Of a DNA stretch of 64,000 nucleotides, positions 9,391-18,016 are shown piece after piece. Both the position numbers and the translations under genes were made by a program. The stretch comes from Paracoccus kondratievae (GTDB lineage Bacteria > Pseudomonadota > Alphaproteobacteria > Rhodobacterales > Rhodobacteraceae), in NCBI RefSeq assembly GCF_009301415.1, contig NZ_CP045072.1, forward strand, positions 2,191,405-2,255,404, read 5' to 3'. The notes below the pieces were generated by a model, which was not told the origin of the DNA, ran no database searches, and saw nothing but the letters and a program-made list of their open reading frames with translations. Positions within the stretch are counted from its first letter, which is position 1, and the number at the start of each line of letters is the position of its first letter.

Positions 9391-10567
9391 CACGACCACT
9401 GAACGCTCCGGCGATACGTTCGGCTTCATCCGCCGCAACATCCGCGAATATGGCATCCTGTTCGCGCTGATCATCATTATGGCTTTTTTCCAGGTGGTCA
9501 CCGGCGGCATCCTGTTCCGGCCGGTCAACCTGACCAACCTGTTCCTGCAAAACAGCCACATCGTCATCATGGCGGTAGGCATGTTGCTGATCATCGTCGC
9601 GGGCCATATCGACCTGTCGGTCGGTTCGGTCGCGGCCTTTGTGGGGGCACTGGCGGCGCTGATGGTGGTACGGCTGGGACTGCCCATTCCGGTCGTGGTT
9701 GTCCTTAGCCTTGCCGCAGGCGCAGTTATCGGCGGCATTCAGGGCTATTGGATCGCCTATTGGAAAATCCCCAGCTTTATCGTCACGCTGGCGGGTATGC
9801 TGATTTTCCGCGGGCTGACCATGTGGATCCTGCAGGGCCAGAATATCGGCCCCTTTCCGCGTGGCTTTCAGATGATCGCCTCGGGCTTCATCCCGGATAT
9901 CTTTGGCCCCGACAAACCGCACACCCTGTCGTTGCTGCTTGGCTGGGGGGCGGCGGCATTGATCCTGTGGCTACAGATCCGGGCCCGCCGCCGCGAAGAG
10001 GCCGTCGGTATCGCGGATGAACCCTTTGCCTTCTTTGCCGCCAAGAACACGCTGATCTTTCTGGCACTGGTGTGGATCAGCTGGGTGCTGGCGAATTTCC
10101 GCGGTCTGCCCAACGTCTTTATCGTCATGGCGGTGCTGGTCGCGCTTTACGCCTTTATCTCTGAGCGCACGACGCTGGGGCGGCGCATCTATGCGATCGG
10201 CGGCAACGCCAAGGCGGCCAAGCTTTCGGGCATCAACTCGGAACGTGTGGTATTCCTGACCTTTATGAACATGGGGATGCTGGCGGCGCTGGCAGGGATC
10301 GTAGTCTCGGCCCGGCTGAACTCGGCCACGCCAAAGGCCGGGGTCGGGTTCGAACTTGACGTGATCGCGGCGGTCTTTATCGGCGGCGCCTCGATGGCAG
10401 GCGGCGTCGGCACGGTGATCGGCGCAGTGGTCGGAGCCTTTATCATGGGCGTGATGAACAACGGCATGTCGATCCTGGGTATCGGCATCGACTATCAGCA
10501 GGTCATCAAGGGGCTGGTGCTTATGGCCGCCGTGATCTTCGACGTCTCGAACAAGAGCAAGACGTGA
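9383..10567 (+). CDS. gguB: Sugar ABC transporter permease GguB
   Basis: The 394-residue permease has about ten hydrophobic segments and family blocks such as [40 protein letters not shown] and [20 protein letters not shown]. These are characteristic of the branched RbsC/XylH/GguB permease group (BPD_transp_2). The length is greater than RbsC, as in the multiple-sugar GguB/MmsB subtype. It should form the membrane channel of the ChvE-GguA importer. It overlaps gguA by eight bases, and its stop codon overlaps the GTG start of dgoK, so transport and catabolism are co-translated. Confidence 0.93.
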   Translation: MSDTTTERSGDTFGFIRRNIREYGILFALIIIMAFFQVVTGGILFRPVNLTNLFLQNSHIVIMAVGMLLIIVAGHIDLSVGSVAAFVGALAALMVVRLGLPIPVVVVLSLAAGAVIGGIQGYWIAYWKIPSFIVTLAGMLIFRGLTMWILQGQNIGPFPRGFQMIASGFIPDIFGPDKPHTLSLLLGWGAAALILWLQIRARRREEAVGIADEPFAFFAAKNTLIFLALVWISWVLANFRGLPNVFIVMAVLVALYAFISERTTLGRRIYAIGGNAKAAKLSGINSERVVFLTFMNMGMLAALAGIVVSARLNSATPKAGVGFELDVIAAVFIGGASMAGGVGTVIGAVVGAFIMGVMNNGMSILGIGIDYQQVIKGLVLMAAVIFDVSNKSKT

Positions 10568-11466
10568 CCCCGGACTGGATCGCTGTCGACTGGGGCACCA
10601 CCCGGCTGCGGACCTGGGCCATGCGCGGGACCCAAGCGGTCGAGGCACGGGCCTCGGACAGGGGGATGGGTGCACTTAGCCCCGCAGGGTTCGAGCCGGC
10701 CTTGCTTGATCTTGTCAGCGACTGGCTGCCCGCCTCGGGTCGGATACGGGTCATCGCCTGCGGCATGGTCGGCGCGCGGGGCGGTTGGACCGAAGCCGCC
10801 TACCGCGCCATCCCCTGCCCCCCGCTTGACCCGTTGCAAGCCATTCACGCCCCCGCTATTGATCCACGGCTGGATGTCCGCATCCTGCCCGGCCTGTCAC
10901 AGAACGATCCGCCCGATGTCATGCGCGGCGAAGAAACCCAGATCGCAGGCTTTCTGGCTGAAAACCCGGATTTTGACGGCACGCTTTGTCTGCCCGGCAC
11001 CCATTGCAAATGGGTCCGGCTGGCGCGCGGGCGTGTCGTTGGTTTCCGCACCTTCCTGACCGGAGAGCTGTTCTCTCTGCTCGCCGGCCAATCGGTACTG
11101 CGGCTGACGATCGGGACGGCAAAGCCCGACGCCACGGCCTTTGCCAGGGCCGGCGCGTTGGCGCTGGCTGACCCCCATGCCGCGAACGCGCAGCTTTTCA
11201 CGCTGCGCGCCGCCGCGCTGTTGCAGGGGCTTACGCCGGAACAGGCGGCGGGGCGGCTGTCAGGCCTGCTGATCGGCGCCGAACTCGCCGCAGCGCGCGA
11301 CCTCTGGCAAGGTAACTCAACCGTGATCATTGGCACGGCAGGGTTGGCACAACTTTACGAAGATCTGCTGCTGGCAGCGGGCGCAAAGGCGTGCCAAAAG
11401 GATGGCGCGGCCCTTGTCCTTGCCGGTCTTGTCGCCGCCAGCTTAGCGTTGCCGGAGAACACATGA
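10564..11466 (+). CDS. dgoK: 2-dehydro-3-deoxygalactonokinase
   Basis: The product (300 residues) phosphorylates 2-dehydro-3-deoxy-D-galactonate with ATP to give the 6-phosphate, the penultimate step of De Ley-Doudoroff galactose/galactonate breakdown. The N-terminal IAVDWGTTRLRTWAMRG is the phosphate-1 motif of the DgoK family (ASKHA fold); CGMVGARGGW and CLPGTHCKWVRLARGRVVGF are further family blocks. The start is a GTG overlapping the gguB stop (GTGA). The stop overlaps the dgoA ATG. The adjoining aldolase gene makes the assignment firm. Confidence 0.93.
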   Translation: MTPDWIAVDWGTTRLRTWAMRGTQAVEARASDRGMGALSPAGFEPALLDLVSDWLPASGRIRVIACGMVGARGGWTEAAYRAIPCPPLDPLQAIHAPAIDPRLDVRILPGLSQNDPPDVMRGEETQIAGFLAENPDFDGTLCLPGTHCKWVRLARGRVVGFRTFLTGELFSLLAGQSVLRLTIGTAKPDATAFARAGALALADPHAANAQLFTLRAAALLQGLTPEQAAGRLSGLLIGAELAAARDLWQGNSTVIIGTAGLAQLYEDLLLAAGAKACQKDGAALVLAGLVAASLALPENT

Positions 11467-12065
11467 ACCAGCCTATAATTGCCATCCTGCGCGGGTTGAC
11501 CCCCGCGGAGGCCCTACCCATTGGTCGCGCTCTGGTTGAAGCGGGGATCGACCGTATCGAGGTGCCCCTGAACTCACCCCAGCCGCTCGACAGCATCCGA
11601 TTGATGGCGGCGGCGCTGGCAGGGCAGGCAACAATCGGGGCGGGCACCGTTCTGACAGTCGCACAAGTGGCCCAAGTCGCCGATGCCGGCGGGCGGATGA
11701 TCGTTTCGCCCAATACCGACCCGGCGGTTATCCGCGAGGCGCGCTCGCGCAGGATGCAAGCCTGGCCCGGCGTTTATACCGCCACCGAATGCTTTGCCGC
11801 CATCGCTGCCGGGGCGACCGGGCTGAAACTGTTCCCCGCCGATCAGGCCGGAACCGGAACGCTGAAGGCGCTGCGGCAGGTGCTGCCCAGCGAGGTCGCA
11901 GTCTATGCCGTGGGCGGCGTCGGCCCTGATAATTTCGCCGAGTGGCGCGCGGCGGGGGCGCAGGGCTTTGGCATCGGCAGCGCCCTTTATCGCCCCGGCG
12001 ACACCCCCGAAACAGTCGCAGCAAGGGCACGAGAGGTGGTGGCGGCACTACAGGCCCTGACATGA
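11463..12065 (+). CDS. dgoA: 2-dehydro-3-deoxy-6-phosphogalactonate aldolase
   Basis: This 200-residue class I aldolase splits 2-dehydro-3-deoxy-6-phosphogalactonate into pyruvate and glyceraldehyde-3-phosphate. It shows the KDPG/KDPGal aldolase fold: AILRGLTPAEALPIGRALVE, the KDPGal-type EVPLNSPQPLDSI, the GAGTVL strand, and GLKLFPADQ, which holds the Schiff-base lysine. The EVPLNSP sequence favours KDPGal over KDPG aldolase. The ATG at 11463 is preferred because it overlaps the dgoK stop (ATGA); the longer frame from 11391 runs back inside dgoK. Length fits the family. Confidence 0.93.
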   Translation: MNQPIIAILRGLTPAEALPIGRALVEAGIDRIEVPLNSPQPLDSIRLMAAALAGQATIGAGTVLTVAQVAQVADAGGRMIVSPNTDPAVIREARSRRMQAWPGVYTATECFAAIAAGATGLKLFPADQAGTGTLKALRQVLPSEVAVYAVGGVGPDNFAEWRAAGAQGFGIGSALYRPGDTPETVAARAREVVAALQALT

Positions 12066-12904
12066 GCGCGCAGGTCTTTGACCCTCGCATCTGTGAATTG
12101 GGCGAAGGCGCATTCTGGCACCCCGAACGCGGCCAGCCTTTCTGGTTCGACATCCTTGGCCGGCGACTGCTGTCGCGTCAGGACGGGGCCGAACTGGAAT
12201 GGCGCTTTGACGAAATGGTCTCGGCCGCAGGGTGGATCGGCCGCGACCAGTTGCTGATCGCAAGCGAAAGCGCGCTGATCCGGTTTGACCTGCGCAATGG
12301 CCAGCAAAAGCGGCTGATCGCGCTTGAGGCCGACCGGCCCGGCAACCGTTCGAACGACGGGCGCGCCGATCCCTTCGGCGGATTTTGGATCAGCACGATG
12401 GCGCGGAACGCTCAGGCTGGCCAGGGCGCAATTTATCGCTATCTTGACGGAGAGTTGCGCCTTTTGCGGGGAAACATGTCGATTCCGAATGCGATCTGCT
12501 TTTCTCCTGATGGCCGACTGGCCTATTTCGCCGACACCGCCGCCCAGGTCGTCTGGTCGCAAGACCTTGATGAGCAGGGCTGGCCCTTGGCCGAGGCACG
12601 GGTCTTTCTGGACCTGAGCGGCACCGATCAATTCCCCGACGGGGCCGTGACCGACGATCAGGGCCGGTTCTGGAATGCGCGCTGGGGCAGCGGCACGGTC
12701 GCCTGCCACGCGCCCGACGGACGGTTGCTGAAACAGCTGGCCCTGCCCGCCGTCCAGCCAAGCTGCCCGGTCTTTGCCGGACCCGACCTGACACGGCTGA
12801 TCGTCACCAGCGCCGCCGAAGGCCGGCACGGCCCCGATGACGGTCGCACCTGGCTGTTGGCCCCCAACGCACGGGGGCGGGCCGAACCACGGGTCCACGC
12901 GTGA
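12062..12904 (+). CDS. SMP-30/gluconolactonase-family sugar lactonase
   Basis: The 280-residue protein is a six-bladed propeller lactonase of the SMP-30/Gnl/araB group. The metal-site residues are visible in sequence order: Glu in CELGEGAFWHP, Asn-Asp in RSNDGRADPFGGFWIS, Asn in NMSIPNAICFSPDG, and Asp in QFPDGAVTDDQGRFW. It would hydrolyse an aldonolactone such as galactono- or arabinono-lactone to the acid after a sugar dehydrogenase. The start at 12062 overlaps the dgoA stop (ATGA). In this operon a galactonolactonase role is the natural inference, but substrate range in this family is broad. Confidence 0.88.
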   Translation: MSAQVFDPRICELGEGAFWHPERGQPFWFDILGRRLLSRQDGAELEWRFDEMVSAAGWIGRDQLLIASESALIRFDLRNGQQKRLIALEADRPGNRSNDGRADPFGGFWISTMARNAQAGQGAIYRYLDGELRLLRGNMSIPNAICFSPDGRLAYFADTAAQVVWSQDLDEQGWPLAEARVFLDLSGTDQFPDGAVTDDQGRFWNARWGSGTVACHAPDGRLLKQLALPAVQPSCPVFAGPDLTRLIVTSAAEGRHGPDDGRTWLLAPNARGRAEPRVHA

Positions 12905-13908
12905 TGGCCAGCGAATTCGGCACTCTGCCCGATGGGCAAAGGGTCATGCAGGTCACAATCTCGGGGCACGGGCTAAGGGCTTCGATCATCACGCTTGGGG
13001 CTTCGCTTCAGGAACTGCGGCTCGACGGGATCGGGCATTCTCTGGTGCTGGGCTTTCCCCGGCTTGAACCCTATCTTGACGAAGGGCGCTATTTCGGGGC
13101 TGTGGTCGGGCGCTATGCCAACCGCATCGCCCATGGCCGGGCCGTCCTTGACGGGCAAAAGCTGCAGCTTGACCGCAATCAGGACGGTCGCCACATGCTG
13201 CACGGCGGCCATGACGGCTGCGGCACCCGCAACTGGATACTTGCCGACTGGGACAAAAGCTCGGTTGCGATGGCCGATCACCTGCCTGCCGGCCACATGG
13301 GCTTTCCGGGGGCGATGCTGATTCGGGCGACCTGGTCGATCCTGCCAGGGCCGGTCCTGATGCTGACCATTCTGGCCACATCGGACGACACGACCTTTTG
13401 CAACTTTGCCCAGCACAGTTATTACAACCTCGACGGCTCGGATACGATTGCCGATCACCGCCTGTCCGTGCCCGCTGCGACCTATCTGCCGGTGGATGAT
13501 GACCTGATTCCCCTTGGTGCGCCCGCACCTGTTCAGGGCACCCATCTGGATTTCCAGAACCCCACCCGTCTGGGGGAAAGGCTGGGCGGGCCGCGTATCG
13601 ACCACAATCTTTGCCTGTCGGACCAGCGCCATGTCCTGCCGCGCAAGGTCGCAACCCTGCAGGCAGGTGGGCTGAGTATGGACCTTAGCTCGACTGAACC
13701 GGGCCTGCAGGTCTATACCGCTGAACATCTGTCCCCCGGGGCGCCGGGCCACGGCGGCAGGCCCTATGACCGTCATGCCGGGGTCGCGCTGGAATCGCAG
13801 ATATGGCCTGACGCACCGAACCACGCCGATTATCCCTCGGCGCGGTTAGAGCCGGGGCGGCTTTACCGCCAAACCACGGTCATGAGCTTTCGTGGCAGGG
13901 TAGCTTGA
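12904..13908 (+). CDS. galM: Aldose 1-epimerase (mutarotase)
   Basis: The product (334 residues) interconverts alpha and beta anomers of aldoses such as galactose. Family residues are recognisable: VVGRYANRIAHGRA, HMLHGGHDGCG with the substrate-binding His, NFAQHSYYNLDGSD with the catalytic His, and the C-terminal GLQVYTAEHLSPG with the catalytic Glu. The ATG at 12904 shares one base with the lactonase stop; a GTG at 12901 is an alternative one codon longer. It is the last gene of the sugar operon, and a GntR-type regulator gene follows after 42 bases. Confidence 0.9.
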   Translation: MASEFGTLPDGQRVMQVTISGHGLRASIITLGASLQELRLDGIGHSLVLGFPRLEPYLDEGRYFGAVVGRYANRIAHGRAVLDGQKLQLDRNQDGRHMLHGGHDGCGTRNWILADWDKSSVAMADHLPAGHMGFPGAMLIRATWSILPGPVLMLTILATSDDTTFCNFAQHSYYNLDGSDTIADHRLSVPAATYLPVDDDLIPLGAPAPVQGTHLDFQNPTRLGERLGGPRIDHNLCLSDQRHVLPRKVATLQAGGLSMDLSSTEPGLQVYTAEHLSPGAPGHGGRPYDRHAGVALESQIWPDAPNHADYPSARLEPGRLYRQTTVMSFRGRVA

Positions 13909-13950
13909 CCTTACATCAACCAAGCCCCTAATGCGGGACAGGGAGGAGCC

Positions 13951-14676
13951 ATGGACCCTGCACCGATTATAAACGCCTATTCCGAGCCTTTCGTGCAGGC
14001 GCCCTTTGCGGTGCAGCTACAGATCCGGCTGCGGAAACGCATCATTCGCGGCGAACTGCCGCCCGGGACGCGCCTGTCCGAACAGGAAATCGCCGATCAA
14101 TACGAGCTTTCCCGCCAGCCGGTGCGAGAAGCCTTCATCCGCCTTGCCGGAGAGGGCCTGCTTGAGATCCGCCCCCAGCGCGGCACCTTTGTCACCCGCA
14201 TTGATATGGAATGGGTGCTCTGTACTCGCTTTATTCGCGAATCGCTGGAATCCGACATCGTGCGGCTGGCGGCGACCCGCGCCCAGCCGCAGGACCACGA
14301 GGCGCTTTTCGCCCAGATCGCGCGGCACGAGGCCGAAACCGACCCCGCCAACCTCGCCCAGCTTGACGAAGAGTTTCACGCCATGCTGGCCCGGATCTCG
14401 GGCAAGGTGATGGTCTGGAACCATCTGCAACAGCTCAAGGTGCATCTGGACCGTGCCCGCCACCTGCTGGCGGCGATGACGCCCAAGGACGATATGCTGG
14501 CCCAGCACCGGGAGATCGCCCAGGCCATCGCCGCCCAGGACCCCGACCGGGCCGAGGCCGCGATCCGCGACCACCTGCGCCGGGTACTGATGGAGCTGCC
14601 GGGCGTGCTGCGCCTGTCTCCGAACTATTTCACCAAAACCGACACGCTGGCCGAAACCCTCGCCGCTGAAAGCTGA
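13951..14676 (+). CDS. GntR-family transcription regulator, FCD type
   Basis: The 241-residue protein has an N-terminal winged helix-turn-helix (RLSEQEIADQYELSRQPVRE, then AFIRLAGEGLLEIRPQRGTF) and an all-helical C-terminal FCD ligand domain. That domain includes the metal-binding pattern DEEFHAMLARISG, QHREIAQAIAAQD and AIRDHLRRVL with its histidines. FCD regulators usually sense sugar acids or other carboxylates and repress catabolic operons. AGGGAGGAG lies just before the ATG. It could be the last gene of the sugar operon or act on the convergent aldehyde dehydrogenase/SDR/FAH operon; the sequence does not decide. Confidence 0.9.
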   Translation: MDPAPIINAYSEPFVQAPFAVQLQIRLRKRIIRGELPPGTRLSEQEIADQYELSRQPVREAFIRLAGEGLLEIRPQRGTFVTRIDMEWVLCTRFIRESLESDIVRLAATRAQPQDHEALFAQIARHEAETDPANLAQLDEEFHAMLARISGKVMVWNHLQQLKVHLDRARHLLAAMTPKDDMLAQHREIAQAIAAQDPDRAEAAIRDHLRRVLMELPGVLRLSPNYFTKTDTLAETLAAES

Positions 14677-14691
14677 GCCGCGCCCGGCCTG

Positions 14692-15534
14692 TCACGAGCG
14701 CCGTACCCTCTGGGACTGTTCGCCAAGGCCTGAAATACCAAGCCGCATCACCTCGCCGCCGCGCAGAAAGACCGGGGGTTTCGCGCCCATGCCCACACCC
14801 GGGGGCGTGCCGGTCGTGATCACATCCCCCGGCATCAGCGTCATCAGCCGCGAGCAATAGGCAACAATCTCGGCCACGCCAAAGATCATCGTCGCGGTCG
14901 AGCCATGCTGGCGACGCACCCCGTCCACCTCAAGCCACAGGTCCAGCGCCTGCGGATCGGGGATCTCGTCCCGGGTGACAAGCCACGGGCCGATGGGGCC
15001 AAAGGTGTCAAAACCCTTGCCCTTGTCCCAGGTGCCGCCGCGTTCGGCCTGCCATTCGCGCTCACTCACGTCATTGACGACGCAATAACCCGCGACATGT
15101 TCCAGCGCCATCGCCTCGGACACCTGACTTGCGCGCGCGCCGATGACGACGCCCAGCTCGACCTCCCAATCGGTCTTTTGCGCGCCGGGCGGAATGATCA
15201 CATCATCATCCGGGCCAATGATGCAGCTGGTCCATTTGTTGAACACCACCGGTTCGGCCGGGACTGGCAAACCGGCCTCGGCCGCGTGATCGGCATAGTT
15301 CAGCCCGATAGCCACGAATTTCGGCACATGGCCGACGCAGGGCCCAAGGCGCGGCTGACCCGACACGATGGGCAGCGCATCAAGATCCAGCGCCGCTAAC
15401 TGCGCCAGCCCATCGGGGCCCAGCACCTCGCCCGAGATATCGGCGATATGGGCCGAAAGGTCGCGAATACGCCCCTCGGCATCCAGAAGCCCCGGTTTTT
15501 CCTGACCCGCCGGGCCATAGCGCAGCAGTTTCAT
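14692..15534 (-). CDS. Fumarylacetoacetate hydrolase-family protein
   Basis: This 280-residue FAH-fold protein has the family core: KFVAIGLNYADHAAEAGLPV, TDWEVELGVVIG with the metal-binding Glu residues, NDVSEREWQAERGG, and TGTPPGVGMG near the end. The closest functional type I recognise is the 2,4-diketo-3-deoxy-L-fuconate hydrolase group, which splits a diketo sugar acid into pyruvate and a hydroxy acid; acylpyruvase or a sugar-acid dehydratase role are alternatives. It is the last gene of a minus-strand operon with an SDR (42 bases upstream) and an aldehyde dehydrogenase. It converges on the GntR gene with only 15 bases between stops. Confidence 0.85.
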   Translation of the reverse strand: MKLLRYGPAGQEKPGLLDAEGRIRDLSAHIADISGEVLGPDGLAQLAALDLDALPIVSGQPRLGPCVGHVPKFVAIGLNYADHAAEAGLPVPAEPVVFNKWTSCIIGPDDDVIIPPGAQKTDWEVELGVVIGARASQVSEAMALEHVAGYCVVNDVSEREWQAERGGTWDKGKGFDTFGPIGPWLVTRDEIPDPQALDLWLEVDGVRRQHGSTATMIFGVAEIVAYCSRLMTLMPGDVITTGTPPGVGMGAKPPVFLRGGEVMRLGISGLGEQSQRVRRS

Positions 15535-15576
15535 CGCTGATCCTTTCGCTTGTTCGCCTATGGCTCGGGCGGCGTA

Positions 15577-16314
15577 TCAACCGCGCCCGACAAAGGGCAT
15601 GTTGGTCGCCATGACAGTCATATGCAGGACATTTGCGCCCTCGGGCAGGTTCGCCATATGAAACACCGCCTCAGAGACATTCGCCGCGTCCATCACCGGT
15701 TCGGGCCGGATCGAGCCATCGGCCTGGGGCGCACCCTGCGTCGCCACACCCGTAATCATCTCGGTCGCGGCATTGCCGGCGTCAATCTGACCGCAGGCGA
15801 TGTTAAAGGGCCGCCCATCCAGCGCCAGCGTCCGCGTCAGCCCCGTCACCGCATGTTTGGAAACCGTATAGGGAACCGAACCGGGGCGCGGCGCCTCGGA
15901 AGCGATCGAGCCGTTGTTGATGATCCGCCCGCCCATCGGGTCCTGCCGCCGCATCTGGCGAAAGGCTGCACGGGCACACAGGAACATACCGTCGATATTG
16001 ACCCGCGCAACGCCCTGCCAGTCCTGCCAGGAAATTTCGTCGATCAGGCGCGAAATCAGGATCGCGCCTGCATTGTTGAACAGAACATCCAGTCGCCCCC
16101 ATTCGGCCACCGCACGGGCAAAGGCGGCATCGACCGCCGCCTCATCCGTCACGTCGCAGGGCAGAATCAGCGCATCAGGATGGCCATCCGCCGTCTCGGC
16201 CAAAGCCGACTCGCGTCGGCCGATCAGCCCGACCTTCCAACCCCCATCAAGAAACCGTCGGGCGGTAAGCCGACCAATGCCGCTGCCACCGCCGGTAATC
16301 AGGATCGTTTTCAT
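15577..16314 (-). CDS. Short-chain dehydrogenase/reductase
   Basis: The 245-residue SDR has the classical nucleotide motif ITGGGSGIGRLTARRFLDGG, NNAG at the end of the fourth strand, a catalytic Ser in INNGSIASEAPRPGS and the YxxxK pair in YTVSKHA. The unusual C-terminal part CGQIDAGNAATEM and MTVMATNMPFVGRG marks a subgroup often found with FAH-family genes. With the FAH gene downstream, oxidation of a 2-keto-3-deoxy sugar acid is a reasonable guess; a sugar 1-dehydrogenase for the neighbouring operon is the other possibility. AGGGGGG precedes the ATG. Confidence 0.88.
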   Translation of the reverse strand: MKTILITGGGSGIGRLTARRFLDGGWKVGLIGRRESALAETADGHPDALILPCDVTDEAAVDAAFARAVAEWGRLDVLFNNAGAILISRLIDEISWQDWQGVARVNIDGMFLCARAAFRQMRRQDPMGGRIINNGSIASEAPRPGSVPYTVSKHAVTGLTRTLALDGRPFNIACGQIDAGNAATEMITGVATQGAPQADGSIRPEPVMDAANVSEAVFHMANLPEGANVLHMTVMATNMPFVGRG

Positions 16315-16337
16315 CGCATGCCCCCCTTTTCCCGTCG

Positions 16338-16367
16338 TGGGCGGATGCTAGCGACAACATCCGCCCA
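16338..16367 (-). other. Intergenic stem-loop between aldehyde dehydrogenase and SDR genes
   Basis: A perfect 10-base inverted repeat (TGGGCGGATG and CATCCGCCCA) with a 10-base loop lies in the 85-base gap between the aldehyde dehydrogenase stop and the SDR start. No T-run follows on the minus strand. It may be a processing or partial-termination site within the operon. Confidence 0.5.
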
Positions 16368-16399
16368 GGAAAAGGGCCGCTCGGGCAAAGGCGCAGGAA

Positions 16400-17851
16400 T
16401 CAGGCCTCGGGGTCCCAGCCGCTGATCTGCTTGCTGTCCATGAACTCTTCGAGCCCCCAGACACCACCCTCACGCGCCCGGCCCGAAGCCTTGACCCCGC
16501 CAAAGGCCGCGCCGCGCCCGCGCGACTGGCCATTCATTTCGACCATGCCGGCACGCAGCTGACGTGCCAGTCGGTTGCGACGGGCACCATCCTGCGTCTG
16601 AACATAGTTCGTCAGCCCATAGATCGTGTCATTGGCGATTTCGACCGCCTCTTCTTCGCTGTCAAATGGGATGATCGACAGCACCGGACCAAATATCTCT
16701 TGCCGCGCGATGGTCATCTCATTGGTCACATCGGCAAAGACGGTCGGCCGGACGAAATAGCCGCGATTGACGCCCTCGGGCAGGCCGGGACCACCGGCGA
16801 CCAGACGCGCGCCCTCGTCGATGCCCTGCTGGATCAGACCCTGAATCTTGTCCCATTGCTGCTTGCTGACCACCGGACCGATGTGACGACCGGGCTGATG
16901 GGCGCTGGCGACCTGGGTTTCCTCGGCAACCTTACGGGCCTGCTCGACCGCGGTTTCGTAGAACGAACGCTCGACCAGCATCCGCGTCGGCGCGTTGCAG
17001 GACTGGCCACTGTTGTAAAAGCAATGCCGGGCCCCGCGCACCACCGCTTTTTCGTCGGCATCGGCAAAGATCAGGTTCGCACCCTTGCCGCCCAGTTCCA
17101 GCGCCACTTTCTTCAGCGTGTCGGCAGCAGCCTTGGTGATCGCAATCCCGGCGCGGGTCGAGCCGGTAAAGCTGATCATATCCACATCAGGATGGGTGGA
17201 AAGCTGGGTCCCTACCCCCAAGCCGTCCCCGTTCACCATGTTATACACACCCGCAGGCAACCCGGCCTCATCCACGATTTCGGTAAAGACGACCGAGGAA
17301 AGCGGCGCGATCTCGCTGGGCTTCAGCACAACGGTATCGCCCGCAAGCAACGCCGGGATCACCTTCAGCGTCACCTGGTTCATCGGCCAGTTCCACGGCG
17401 TGATCAGCCCGACAACGCCAACCGGCTCCCACGCGACCATGCTGTTTGGGGCATGCGGACCCAGCGGGCGGATGAATTCAAAGTTGCGGAACGCCTCGAT
17501 GAAGGTCTCGATATGATAGCTGCCGGCTGCGGTCTGGTCGTTCAACGACATGTCCTGCGGCGCGCCCATCTCGGCGGTGATCGCGGCGGCCATATCAGAG
17601 GCGCGGCGCTTGTAGATCTCCAGAATCCGTTCGACATAGGCCAGCCGTTCGGCCGGAGACGTCCGGGACCAGCCCGGGAAAGCCGCCTTGGCCGCCGCAA
17701 CCGCCGCATCGGTATCCGCCTGATCGCCAAGGCTGATAACCGCCACCGGCTCTTCGGTCGAGGGGTCGATCACCTCAAGATCGCGCGGCTGGCTGGGCGC
17801 AACCCAGGCGCCGTTGATGTAAAATTTCCGCTTGTCGGCAAGTCCGCTCAT
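16400..17851 (-). CDS. NAD(P)-dependent aldehyde dehydrogenase
   Basis: This 483-residue enzyme belongs to the aldehyde dehydrogenase superfamily and would oxidise an aldehyde to the acid. The N169-type motif TPWNWPMNQVTLKVIPAL, the general-base Glu in VALELGGKGANLIFADAD, the catalytic Cys in FYNSGQSCNAPTRML and EIFGPVLSIIPFD are all present. Candidate substrates in this context are lactaldehyde or alpha-ketoglutarate semialdehyde from sugar-acid breakdown. The ATG at 17851 follows AAGGGAGG; a longer frame to 18394 is rejected because it runs over the divergent peroxiredoxin gene. It is the first gene of the aldehyde dehydrogenase-SDR-FAH operon. Confidence 0.9.
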   Translation of the reverse strand: MSGLADKRKFYINGAWVAPSQPRDLEVIDPSTEEPVAVISLGDQADTDAAVAAAKAAFPGWSRTSPAERLAYVERILEIYKRRASDMAAAITAEMGAPQDMSLNDQTAAGSYHIETFIEAFRNFEFIRPLGPHAPNSMVAWEPVGVVGLITPWNWPMNQVTLKVIPALLAGDTVVLKPSEIAPLSSVVFTEIVDEAGLPAGVYNMVNGDGLGVGTQLSTHPDVDMISFTGSTRAGIAITKAAADTLKKVALELGGKGANLIFADADEKAVVRGARHCFYNSGQSCNAPTRMLVERSFYETAVEQARKVAEETQVASAHQPGRHIGPVVSKQQWDKIQGLIQQGIDEGARLVAGGPGLPEGVNRGYFVRPTVFADVTNEMTIARQEIFGPVLSIIPFDSEEEAVEIANDTIYGLTNYVQTQDGARRNRLARQLRAGMVEMNGQSRGRGAAFGGVKASGRAREGGVWGLEEFMDSKQISGWDPEA

Positions 17852-18016
17852 GAGAGCCTCCCTTGATCTGCGATTGGCCAGCAGACTGGCACCCGGACAG
17901 CCGGGCTGCAAGCCACAGCAGCCGCCCCGATTTTTATCACGACTTGAAAGATCGTGTTGGACAATCCGATACGCATGACTATCTTGACGCGGGAGAGCCA
18001 ACCGAAAGGACCTGCA

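Noticed and set aside
11391..11462. Longer N-terminus for dgoA
   Set aside because: It lies wholly within dgoK and precedes the well-placed ATGA overlap start.
16700..17866. 388-codon plus-strand frame
   Set aside because: Antisense to the aldehyde dehydrogenase gene.
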